A model generated the notes under the pieces. The model saw only the letters and a list, made by a program, of their open reading frames with translations, was not told where the DNA came from and ran no database searches. Positions 54,878-64,000 of a stretch of DNA of 64,000 nucleotides are shown piece by piece. The stretch covers positions 18,057,542-18,121,541 of the forward strand of contig NC_074728.1 in assembly GCF_947242115.1 (NCBI RefSeq). The letters run 5' to 3'. This DNA comes from Biomphalaria glabrata (Eukaryota; Mollusca; Gastropoda; Planorbidae). Both the position numbers and the translations under genes were made by a program. Each line of letters starts with the position of its first letter. Within the stretch, counting starts at the first letter, position 1.

Positions 54878-57085
54878 CATTATTTTTTTTCAAATGGAGG
54901 TTTTCAGGTTTTTGACTGGTGGTTTTGAGGTTTTTGACTGGTGGTTTGGAGGTTTTTCACTGGTGGTTTGGAGGTTTTTCACTGGTGGTTTTGAGCCTTT
55001 TCACTGGTGGTTTTCAGATTTTTGACTTATGACTTTAATTTTTCTTCAAATGGTGGTTTGGAGGATTTTCACTGGTGGTTTTGAGGTTTTTCAAATGGTG
55101 GTTTTGAGTTTTTTCAATGGCAGTTTTGAGGTTTTCAACTGGTGGTTTTCAGGTTTTTGACTGGTGGTTTGGAGGTTTTTCACTGGTGGTTTTGAGGTTT
55201 TCAACTGGTGGTTTTCAGGTTTTTGACTTATGACTGTAATTTTTCTTCAAATGGTGGTTTGGAGGATTTTCCCTGGTGGTTTTGAGGTTTTTCAAATGGT
55301 GGTTTTGAGGTTTTTCACTGGCAGTTTTGAGGTTTTCAACTGGTGGTTTTCAGGTTTTTGACTTATGACTTAAATTTTTTTTCTAATGGTAGTTTTGAGT
55401 TTTTTCACTGGTGAATTTTAGGTTTTTTACTGAAGGTTTTGAGGTTTTTCACTGGTGGTTTTCAGGTTTTTGACGTATGGCTAAAATATTTTTTCACTGG
55501 TTGTTTTGAGTTTTTTGACTGGTGGTTTTGCGGTTTTTGACTAATAACTTAAATTTTTTTAATGATGGTTTTGAGGTTTTTCAAATGGTGTTTTTTAGGT
55601 TTTTCAAATGGTGGTTTTGAGGTTTTTCACTGGAGGTTTTAAGGTTTTTGACTTATGGTTTTAATTTTTTTCAAATGGTGGTTTTCAGGTTTTTCAAATG
55701 GTTGTTTTGAGGTTTTTCAAATGGTGGTTTTGAGGTTTTTTCACTAGTGGTTTTGAGGTTTTTCACTGGTGGTTTTGAGTTTTTTTCACTGGTGGTTTTG
55801 AGGTTTTTCACTGGTGGTTTTGAGGTTTTTTCACTGGTGGTTTTGAGGTTTTTCACTGGTGGTTTTGAGGTTTTTCACTGGTGGTTTTGAGGTTTTACGC
55901 TGGTGGTTTTGAGGTTTTACGCTGGTGGTTTTGAGGTTTTTGACTGGTGGTTTGGAGGTTTTTCACTGGTGGTTTTGAGCCTTTTCACTGGTGGTTTTCA
56001 GATTTTTGACTTATGACTTTAATTTTTCTTCAAATGGTGGTTTGGAGGATTTTCACTGGTGGTTTTGAGGTTTTTCAAATGGTGGTTTTGAGTTTTTTCA
56101 ATGGCAGTTTTTAGGTTTTCAACTGGTGGTTTTCAGGTTTTTGACTTATGACTGTAATTTTTCTTCAAATGGTGGTTTGGAGGATTTTCCCTGGTGGTTT
56201 TGAGGTTTTTCAAATGGTGGTTTTGAGGTTTTTCACTGGTGGTTTTCAGGTTTTTGACTTATGACTTAAATTTTTTTTCTAATGGTGGTTTTGAGTTTTT
56301 TCACTGGTGGTTTTTAGGTTTTTCACTGAAGGTTTTGAGGTTTTTCACTGGTGGTTTTCAGGTTTTTGACGTATGGCTTAAATTTTTTTTCACTGGTTGT
56401 TTTGAGTTTTTTGACTGGTGGTTTTGCGTTTTTTGACTAATAACTTAAATTTTTTTAATGATGGTTTTGAGGTTTTTCAAATGGTGTTTTTTAGGTTTTT
56501 CAAATGGTGGTTTTGAGGTTTTTCACTGGAGGTTTTAAGGTTTTTGACTTATGGTTTTAATTTTTTTCAAATGGTGGTTTTCAGGTTTTTCAAATGGTTG
56601 TTTTTAGGTTTTTCAAATGGTGGTTTTGAGGTTTTTCACTGGTGGTTTTGAGGTTTTTTCACTGGTGGTTTTGAGGTTTTTCACTGGTGGTTTTGAGTTT
56701 TTTTCACTGGTGGTTTTGAGGTTTTTCACTGGTGGTTTTGAGGTTTTTTCACTGGTGGTTTTGAGGTTTTTCACTGGTGGTTTTGAGGTTTTTCACTGGT
56801 GGTTTTGAGGTTTTACGCTGGTGGTTTTGAGGTTTTACGCTGGTGGTTTTGAGGTTTTTGAATTATGGCTTTAATGTTATTTTTAAATGGTGGTTTTTGA
56901 GGTTTTTCACTGGTGATTTTGAGGTTTTTGGCTTATGGCTTTAATTTTTTTTTCAAATGGTGGATTTTTACTGGTAGTTTTGAGGTTCTTGACTTATGGC
57001 TTTAATTTTTTTCAAAGTGTGGTTTTGAGGATTTTCACTGGTGGTTTTGAGGATTTTCATTGGTGGTTCTGAGGTGTTTGAGCCG
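54878..57085 (+). repeat. 2.2-kb GGTGGTTTTGAGGTTTTTCA minisatellite with higher-order repeats
   Basis: About 100 units of 20-22 bp (GGTGGTTTTGAGGTTTTTCA with CT/AA variants) mixed with TTTGACTTATGACTT units. A segment with GAGCCTTTTCACTGG recurs about 984 bp later (54993 and 55977), and a TTATGGTTTTAATTTTTTTC segment recurs about 900 bp later, so a block of roughly 1 kb was duplicated. Long open frames on both strands come from the repeat. Confidence 0.95.
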
Positions 57086-57279
57086 ATTGTAGGAATTTCT
57101 ACTGAAGCCGTGTAAAAAAAATGAGTCAACCTCTTTTTTTATTATTAAAATTGTCAAACCAGAGTTTTTATTGTGTTGCCAAAGATATCAATAAAATGTT
57201 AAATTTCTCGGAAAATCATTAGAACAGTTTTTAAGGCAATCTTCGGCCCAGTTTCCAGTAAGTTTTAAACCAATTTTTA

Positions 57280-57450
57280 CACAGCTCATATCAACACACT
57301 CTATCCGTCTGGAAAACTTCTACTTACCATTCTGGGATGAAGTTGAAACTTTGCACAAAACTCATTGTCACAAACAAAACACGAATCAATCGGAAATTGA
57401 CCAATCATTTCATGAAATAGTCATATGTAATTAATTTCGTTTTATATAGC
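57280..57450 (-). repeat. GTGCAAAGTTTCA dispersed repeat, reversed
   Basis: CATATCAACACACTCTATCC, GGATGAAGTTGAAACTTTGC and ACACGAATCAATCGG in reversed family order, quite complete. Confidence 0.75.
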
Positions 57451-57547
57451 TACAGTACTTTTGAAGCCTTGACTAGGGAATTAGGCTGTCGCTGAAACGT
57501 TTGAAACTAACAATAGATAACTACACAATATTCTATTTTCAACAGCA

Positions 57548-57612
57548 TTTGCTTGGTTCAATGGTTAGTGTGCGAGCATGACGAGGCCTGAGCCATCGAT
57601 TTCGAATTTAAG
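57548..57612 (+). mobile_element. tRNA-like SINE head, decayed
   Basis: TTGGTTCAATGGTTAGTGTG and GATTTCGAATTTAAGCC look like A and B boxes. The acceptor stem does not pair and no body is recognised. Confidence 0.35.
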
Positions 57613-58739
57613 CCCACTATTTTTATGTTAAAATTTTTTATAATTATTTTTTCCAAATATTTTTTTTTTAATATTGCTTTACAAAAGAACATCAGGGAAA
57701 CCTTTTCTCAGATACACCCCCACCCAAACAGATCCATAAAGGTTACTGGATCACAGCACATTGAGGGAGATTTAAACATGAAATTACCCAACAAAACGAT
57801 TGTTAAAAATATTTCCACACATATTTATGGTATTCTAGATCTTTTGCAAATTAATTGCGTTATTGATTCAAAATAACTGATACAATTGCATTGAACAAAA
57901 TGTTTGAGTTTTTAATATGTTATTAGCATTTTGAGCCCATAAGGTGATACATGCTAATAGTAGAAATATTTCACTTTTGACGTCCTAGTAGGTTATGATG
58001 ACCCTTGGTTACTTTTACTTGAAACCAGTTGTTTTCAAAGGGGAAGTAATTCATTAACGTCAGGAGAAATACTTCAGCTCTACAGGTAAAAATATGGGTC
58101 TTGGGAAGTTTAAAAACTAATTTGAGGTCATTTGGTCTGGTTTAGAGCAGTTTTCTTTTTTATAACTGTGCAATTTGACTTTAGTTAGTATCGTGTGGAA
58201 TGCACTTCGAGCGGTTATCATGATGGTCGTGAGTTCAAGCCTTATCCACTATCGTCCCTTGCCGTCCTGTATATAGTTTATATACGCTATACGGCATTGG
58301 TCTAGACAATTGCGTCTGAAAACTTGTAATTCTAATTATGTGTTTAAATTAGGTAGAGAGTTTGGTTTTAATATCTTTATTGAATTCTTTATTTTTATTA
58401 TATTCATAAAATATTAAATAAATGATCTACTGACTTGTATACCCAATCATTTCAGATACAATAGACCTACAGTTAAACAGTACGAAATTTATACTATTTA
58501 AAAAGAAAACGACATTTCAAAGTCTGGTATGAAAAAGTTTTATTTCTATATTTTTCAATATTCCTCTATTTATAGAGTCTTACATTTGAAATGGCGTGAA
58601 CCAGCAATACTGTAGAGAGCTGTGTCAACACACCAGCAAAGAGAGACAACCAATGTATTTCCCACAACAGACTATCAATAGACACTGGCTTGGCAGATGA
58701 AACAGAAGGTATGTTGAGACACGTTATCTAGGTCGAGAT

Positions 58740-58955
58740 CAGTGTTTCCCAAAGTGGGGCACGTGTACCCCCAGGGGTACGAAAATACTTTGGAGGGGGT
58801 ACGCTTTGCACCTCATTAACTGTCCTGATTTTTTCAAAACCCATTTATTATGTTCTGTTAATAAATAAAAGCGGTGGGGGGGGGAGTTCCAGGTGTACTC
58901 TATAATACAAAACTATAAAAGGGGTACACATAGGTCAAAAGTTTGGGAAACACTG
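58740..58955. mobile_element. hAT-type MITE, 216 bp
   Basis: Starts CAGTGTTTCCCAAAGTGG and ends with the inverse of CAGTGTTTCCCAAACTTT. The flanks GTCGAGAT (58732-58739) and GTCTAGAT (58956-58963) match at 7 of 8 bases. It contains a G run. Confidence 0.9.
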
Positions 58956-58977
58956 GTCTAGATTAAAAGAAGGAAAT

Positions 58978-59216
58978 GCGTAAGAAGCGTGGTCGAGAGG
59001 CTAAGTGCGCTTGAACTTGGCTTGGCTTGGCTACCTAGAAGGGGGCTCGAGGTTCGACCCCCGACTCGGGCAGAGTTGTGAGCGCCTAGAGGCAGCACGG
59101 AAAACCAACTCCTAGTTACCCCCCCCCCCCCCCCCCACTGGTCCACAAATGAGATTGGACCAAAAGTGCATGCTATAAGCATGAAAGTAGCGCTATATAA
59201 AAGCTATAATAATAAT
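58978..59216 (+). mobile_element. tRNA-Leu/Ser-like SINE, full length
   Basis: Head AGCGTGGTCGAGAGGCTAAG with B box GAGGTTCGACCCC and a long extra arm; the body carries GGTCCACAAATGAGATTGGA and the 3' end TAGCGCTATATAAAAGCT followed by AATAATAATAC. A C run of 18 lies inside. Confidence 0.82.
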
Positions 59217-60830
59217 ACATTATCAATCGTTCAGCGGGGAAAAAAACACACCAACATTTCTGTATTCATGTATACGCTTTAACGTTTCGCTAATTACTTC
59301 TACATATATTTAGAATAAAAAAAAAAAAAAGACAAAGTTCAGTTTAAACGCAGACCCTCACATTTTTATCAGAATAGTTAGTCATTGGGACTTAAGAGAT
59401 ACAGTTGAGCGTGATGGATTTTCTGCAAAGTTATCCCGCGCGTGACTCTCTCTCTCTCTCGCTATTCACCTGGATTGCTTCTGTGTTGTATCCGACGGGT
59501 CAAAGTTAGGTCAAGATAGGGTAAGTAGTAATAGGCAATTCAGAGTAATCTTCTCTTTGTCACAAAGTTGATCTTATAAATTTATTTCTTAAGTGTAAAA
59601 ATGTGCGCATGAACTATTACCGGATACACCACAGAAAAAAAAAAGCTTGATCTGTAAATTCACCATTATGAGAAGAAAGTCTTCGAATTATGAAAGTATT
59701 TTCATTTTATAAACGGTATGCATCTTTGGAAAGAAAATAAAAATGTTTATTTATAAATGTAGCACTGGGGACCTAATTTTTTTTATTAAGAGTAAAGATT
59801 AACAAGTAGGTCATTGTCAGTGTCAGGTTCAGTGAGAAATTGTGTAATGTTTCAACTTGATCCGAGTTTGGAGGGGTCGGAAATATGTGAAAAAACATAT
59901 TCAAACCTTTTACCGGACAGACAGACAGAGTGAGGTGAAATAATTTTTGTAATCGAGGTGTATTGTGTACCTAACTTTGTTAGACAATTTAAAAGCTGTT
60001 AATAGCTTGTGCTGGCTACATGATACTCCTATGAGTAAACTATAAGCCCTATGCCGCTAGGTCTTTCTTTAGCTATAATGCCTATAACATTGATTTTGTA
60101 TTAAGAAGGATGTTAAAGAAATCACATTGTGTATGTGTGTTGTACTGTGGAAGGCTATCAGTTCTACTCCTAGCATTCGTGACTGCATGCAATATTGAAT
60201 TGGAAATGTATCATGTATGTTCTATAGTGAGTTTCACTCGGCACAAAACTAATTGGTCACTATAATAAGATAACAGGTTGTTAGAGGAAATCTTTGTTCA
60301 CTACTGATTAAGTCAACAAGACCAGCCTATATCTCTGGCCTCTACCTACTAGTAAGTTAGTATCTTTGTCAGATTTGGCGATCTAAAGTGCAGATGGGTG
60401 ATATTGTCGGTTACTGTATGATAATACCAAACTGCCGGTAGACAACTAAACCGTTGTAATCGAAATATATCTTAACTAATAAAGCTTAGAGTAACTTGAA
60501 TAACTTCCTTGTGAAAATACAAAATATAACTTTATTTATAATATAGACAAAATCAAGTTAACGTGATAAAATAAATGTACTCGATTTTTGTAATAATATT
60601 TTTTAACAAAATCTAACTCACTACATTGACCACAATGACACAACTTTTCAGTCTCACGTGAATAAATGATAGTTTTTCGTAAATTTAACCGATATGGATT
60701 CGATCGTCAAAATGGCTTAGTTGTTGAGTTTTCATATCTTTCTCGTCCACATCAAGTGGGAGAATTCGTGATAGGGGAGTGAATCGGTCAGTACACATGC
60801 ATCTATAGATGGTTAAGATAATATTTGTTT
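59217..60830. other. Upstream flank of the GT31 gene
   Basis: A dispersed repeat copy (59825-59955, GTGTAATGTTTCAACTTGAT to GACAGACAGAGTGAG) and a short CT run near 59450. I see no coding exon. A non-coding first exon of the GT31 gene may lie here but cannot be placed. Confidence 0.45.
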
Positions 60831-60906
60831 CTTTAATGTTTTGATTACCGATGTGCTAATGGTTATGTTTCATGTGTATAATTTTTTTTTCAGAATCTTC
60901 AATAGA

Positions 60907-61956
60907 ATGCCGGTGCCTACGTCAATAAAACGTATGAAAAGATTGATGATTTTCCTGGCTGGTCTAACCGTCGTAATGTGGTTAGCATCTTCACTTGTAA
61001 TAAGCACGTTCTCTCTCGCTATACCTATCAGAACCAGTGAGAACAGCACTAAGGAATCATATATTGAACTTTCCAAAAACAGCGTGAACATGGTCAAAAA
61101 CAACGTCAGGATTCAAAATAGATCTCTAGAAAATAAAACATTGACAGAGATCGACAGACTCATTGCAGAAAACAAGAAATTAAAAGAACACATGTATACT
61201 CAGGAGGAGGTCATCTCATTTCTATCTCAACCAATCCTAAACGAGTACAGTATTAAATACATGTTCAATCCAAGCACGGCATGCGCAGAAAATATGAATC
61301 AGGTCTTGTTTATTGTCCCATCAAAAACAAACAATTTCGACAACCGAAACAAAGTCCGGCAGAGCGAGCGAGGGAAGTTTGTCAACCTGACGGAGAATGG
61401 TTCGAAGCTTTTCTTTTTTCTGGGAAGACACCAAGGCGGCTCACAAAAAATTCAGCGCCTGATAGAAGACGAGATCGTTACGTATAGAGACATCGTTCAG
61501 ATTGATTTTACTGACACTTATGCAAATATCCTTCAGAAGACTGTCTCCATGTTACATTGGGTCACTCATTTCTGTTCCAATACTTCTTTTGTCGTCAGGA
61601 CGGATGATGACGTCAAGGTCAATGTCACTAACATCATCTCAGCGCTAGAAGAAAAACGTCGCACCTTCCGACATTTTTTGCTCGGTGAGATCCAAGAAGG
61701 ATGGGAGCCAATCCGCAACAGGCACAGCAAATACTTCTTATCAATGACGGAATATCCACACCCCCTCTTGCCACGGTTCGCCATAGGAGGATTGCTGGGA
61801 TTTCCCGCTGCAACTGCTGCGCTGTTGTACCAGTGTGCGTTGAGGCTCAAGCCGATATGGCTAGATGACGTGTTCATTACAGGACTTTGCGCGCCAAAAG
61901 TGGGTGTGACGTTGATAGGTGATCCTAGATTTACTTTTAAGCACTGGGATTGGTGA
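60907..61956 (+). CDS. GT31 family glycosyltransferase (beta-1,3-galactosyltransferase-like), type II membrane protein
   Basis: The predicted 349-residue Golgi enzyme has a basic cytosolic tail, a signal anchor at about 13-36, and a stem with several N-glycosylation motifs and a charged, possibly coiled part. The catalytic domain runs from about residue 130 and shows FLGR (171-174), an E-D-I-x-Q-D-F segment, RTDDDV with the metal-binding DDD at 233-235, a Y-P-x-x-x-P-R-x-A-x-G-G segment, and W-LDDVFITG (319-322) with the acidic residues of the family's EDVxxG motif. It should move a sugar, probably galactose or GlcNAc, from UDP-sugar to a beta-1,3 position; the acceptor cannot be told. A strong acceptor (nine T then CAG) lies 14 nt before this ATG, so the coding region probably starts in a second exon after a non-coding one. 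A non-ATG extension upstream was therefore not used. Length is normal for the family. Confidence 0.9.
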   Translation: MPVPTSIKRMKRLMIFLAGLTVVMWLASSLVISTFSLAIPIRTSENSTKESYIELSKNSVNMVKNNVRIQNRSLENKTLTEIDRLIAENKKLKEHMYTQEEVISFLSQPILNEYSIKYMFNPSTACAENMNQVLFIVPSKTNNFDNRNKVRQSERGKFVNLTENGSKLFFFLGRHQGGSQKIQRLIEDEIVTYRDIVQIDFTDTYANILQKTVSMLHWVTHFCSNTSFVVRTDDDVKVNVTNIISALEEKRRTFRHFLLGEIQEGWEPIRNRHSKYFLSMTEYPHPLLPRFAIGGLLGFPAATAALLYQCALRLKPIWLDDVFITGLCAPKVGVTLIGDPRFTFKHWDW

Positions 61957-62022
61957 TACAAAAATGTATCAAGCAACAAAATGTGTTAAATTATTGAATG
62001 CATATTTAACAATCGAAAATAT

Positions 62023-62332
62023 AGCAAATATTTGTAAAGAATCACAACTACTCAATATTTTAAAAGAATCACAAGTAGTCAATAGTTGTAAAGTATCACA
62101 AGTAGTCAATATTTTAAAAGAATCACAAGTACCCAATATTTTAAATGAATCACAAGTAGTCAATATTTGTAAAGAATCACAAGTTCCCAATATTTTAAAT
62201 GAATCACAAGTAGTCAAAATTTGTGAAGAATCACAAGCAATCAATATTTGTAAAGAATCACAAGTAGTCAATAGTTGTAAAGAATTATAAGTAGTCAATA
62301 TTTGTAAAGAATTACAAGTAGTCAATCTTTAC
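62023..62332 (+). repeat. 27-bp tandem array after the GT31 gene, about 11 units
   Basis: Units of AATATTTGTAAAGAATCACA plus AGTAGTC, some with TTTTAAAAG in place of TTTGTAAAG. As 27 is a multiple of three, a long open frame results. The array starts about 70 bp after the GT31 stop, so it is probably in the 3'UTR. Confidence 0.93.
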
Positions 62333-62369
62333 ACAAAATTTTCACATGTACATGTGTGATTTTAATACA

Positions 62370-62642
62370 TGGAGGTGCGGTGGCTGAGTGGTAAAGCGCT
62401 TGGTTTCCGAACCGAGGCCCCGGGTTCGAATCCTAGTGAAGACTGGGATTTTGAATTTAGGAATCTTTGGATGCCTCTGAGTCCACCCAGTTCTAATGGG
62501 TACCTGACATTAGTTGAGGGAAAAGTAAAGGTGGTTGGTGGTTGTGCTGGCCACATGACTCCGTCGTTAACCGTAGGCCACAGAAACAGATGACCCTTAC
62601 ATCATCTGCCCAAATAGACCACAAGGTCTGAAAGAGAAACAT
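62370..62642 (+). mobile_element. Planorbid SINE, full length and well preserved
   Basis: Head GTGCGGTGGCTGAGTGGTAA, B box GGGTTCGAATCC, body GGGTACCTGACATTAGTTGA, GGCCACATGACTCCGTCG and tail ACATCATCTGCCC are all present. Confidence 0.92.
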
Positions 62643-62689
62643 TTTTCATACATGGAGGAAAATACAGAAATCGAAATGATTAATAAGCA

Positions 62690-62945
62690 AAGCTTGGCTG
62701 GTTTGGTGACAATTAGGTCATATTGTAAGACTTGACTCACTGTCAAAAGTCATCCTTCAAGGTACAGTGGTGGGAGCACGAAAGAGGTGTCATTCAAAGA
62801 TAAGCTGGCAGGACAATGTCAAAGAATGGATCAATCTCTCTTTTGACATCTAATTAACAGCACTGCTACGACGAAATTCAAGGGACAGATGAAAGAGAGA
62901 GATAATCACATTGAAAAGCTCTTTCGATTTTGGTTCCAAATAATC
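62690..62945 (+). mobile_element. LINE polymerase C-terminal fragment
   Basis: One frame reads HIVRLDSLSKVILQGTVVGA, then RKRCHSKISWQDNVKEWINL. It corresponds to the block with LQGTVPGKRR at 3640-3850 but is more diverged. Confidence 0.65.
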
Positions 62946-62969
62946 TAATATACAAACTAGAAAGTATGG

Positions 62970-63410
62970 TATTATTATTATAGCTTTTATATAGCGCTAC
63001 TTTCATGCTTATAGCCTGCTCAGAGCGCTTTTGGTCCAATCTCATTTGTGGACCAGTGGGGGGGAGGGGTATCTAGGAGTTAGTTCTCCGTGCTGCCTTT
63101 AGGCGCTCAGTAAACACAACTCTGCCCGAGTCGGATGTCGAACCTCGAGCCCCCTTCTAGGTAGCCAAGCCAAGTTCAAGCGCACTTGGCCTCTCGACCA
63201 CATAACGAATTATAATAATACAGAGCGCTTTTGGTCCAATCTCATTTGTGAACCAGTGGGGGGGAGGGGTATCTAGGAGTTAGTTCTCCGTGCTGCCTTT
63301 AGGCGCTCAGTAAACACAACTCTGCCCGAGTCGGATGTCGAACCTCGAGCCCCCTTCTAGGTAGCCAAGCCAAGTTCAAGTGCACTTGGCCTCTCGACCA
63401 CATACCGTAT
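62970..63410 (-). mobile_element. tRNA-Leu/Ser-like SINE, partly duplicated in tandem
   Basis: The reverse of the 58978 family. After one copy to about 63220, the part from CAGAGCGCTTTTGGTCC to ACCACATAACG is repeated at once (63021-63220 and 63221-63419), nearly identical with a 200-bp period. The duplication is therefore recent. Confidence 0.88.
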
Positions 63411-63720
63411 ATAATACAGACGTTATTTATTGAAGATGATTACGTCCTACACGTCATGCATTTAGTCATGCATTCAGTCATGCTTGGTAACAAATGACCT
63501 TAATTCAGCCAAGTCATTGGTTTTCCTGGCTGGCTTAGGCAACCCATTCCATGCTCTAATAGCACTAGGGAAGAAGGAGTATTTGTATATGTATAAATAT
63601 CATAGCCAATGGAACGAGAAATGTGCCTCTATCTTTTGTGTCTTTCTGAGTATTTTATTAGCTTTTGTTTTTGTATTTCAAGATTATGGTTCAGTGTTTT
63701 ATGTATATGTAGGTACGTTT
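63411..63720 (-). mobile_element. LINE 3' end, second copy of the 4934-5700 family
   Basis: ATAATACAGACGTTATTTAT, ACGTCATGCATTTAGTCATG and GGCAACCCATTCCATGCTCT repeat the 4937-5210 stretch in order. It is truncated at its 5' side by the ATG-rich microsatellite. Confidence 0.85.
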
Positions 63721-63792
63721 GTATTGTATGTATGTAATGTATGTATGTATGTACGTATGTATTGTATGTATGAATGTATGTATGAATGTACG
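63715..63792 (+). repeat. (GTAT)n microsatellite
   Basis: Repeated GTATGTAT with ACGT and AATG interruptions, about 75 bp. Confidence 0.9.
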
Positions 63793-64000
63793 TCCCGCAT
63801 AGAAATTAAAACCGTTTGAGACAAACATCTATAAAAAAGCTAACAAGATCCCCGAAAAAAAGAATCACCCTTTATGTCAGGATTTTATGATTTTACCATC
63901 ACAAAAGAGATACAAGACACCGATAGCAAAGACAAACAGACACAAACACTCTTTTGTTCCCCTGGCAATCAAATCATTAAATAAGAACAATCTGGTATAA
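63793..64000. other. Window end, possible further LINE sequence
   Basis: AAGAGATACAAGACACCGATA and CCCCTGGCAATCAAATCATT look like the end of a LINE polymerase frame (R-Y-K, then P-L-A-I-K-S-L-N), but the window stops here. Confidence 0.4.

Noticed and set aside
55671-56808. Repetitive Lys/Thr/Pro and Phe/Gly/Val open frames
   Set aside because: They are translations of the 20-22 bp minisatellite and show no start context or splice sites.
61919-62290. 123-codon frame with NICKESQV repeats
   Set aside because: Generated by the 27-bp array after the GT31 stop; its first part overlaps the GT31 coding end in another frame.

Overview
This 64 kb window looks like nuclear DNA of a pulmonate freshwater snail, most likely a planorbid (Biomphalaria/Bulinus-like). 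The reasons are AT-rich DNA with GT-AG introns, many copies of a tRNA-derived SINE that I recognise from planorbid snails, a single-exon GPCR of the kind expanded in gastropods, and LINE pieces with C-terminal zinc fingers typical of molluscs. The species is inferred, not proven.

Four host genes can be supported. (1) A minus-strand gene from 29726 to 12907 encodes a PLP-dependent class V aminotransferase-fold enzyme related to L-cysteine desulfhydrase, EgtE and isopenicillin-N epimerase. I place nine coding exons whose splice phases all agree and give 429 residues. (2) The last two coding exons of a plus-strand gene of unrecognised family lie at 8928-9091 and 10210-10442. (3) A complete single-exon class A GPCR lies at 34212-35246. 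(4) A complete GT31 (beta-1,3-galactosyltransferase-like) glycosyltransferase lies at 60907-61956, in one coding exon that probably follows a 5'UTR intron. Nothing suggests that the four genes work together.

Most of the rest is repeat. From 1 to 8900 there are LINE and hAT remnants, a 33-bp array and a 33-copy 29-bp array. From 9351 to 10159 an LTR-like insertion fills the intron of the unrecognised gene. From 12.9 to 29.7 kb the introns of the PLP gene hold SINEs, LINE ends, hAT MITEs, a Gly-Pro-coding 9-bp minisatellite and a satellite that copies an exon-intron junction. From 33.6 to 36.9 kb hAT MITEs with perfect 8-bp target duplications flank the GPCR, and one is nested in another. From 38 to 42.6 kb there are LINE remnants and a further hAT-like element. 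From 42999 to 47933 lies a young LTR retrotransposon with a 5-bp target duplication and the unusual pol order integrase - RT - RNase H. From 48.6 to 50.8 kb a MITE is split by a solo LTR, with a second solo-LTR-like block after it. From 54.9 to 57.1 kb there is a 2.2 kb higher-order minisatellite. From 58.7 to 64 kb there are MITEs, SINEs (one tandemly duplicated) and LINE ends around the GT31 gene.

The most notable observations are the integrase-first LTR element, the reconstructed PLP enzyme gene with its donor-bearing satellite, and the nested and dated insertions readable from target duplications.
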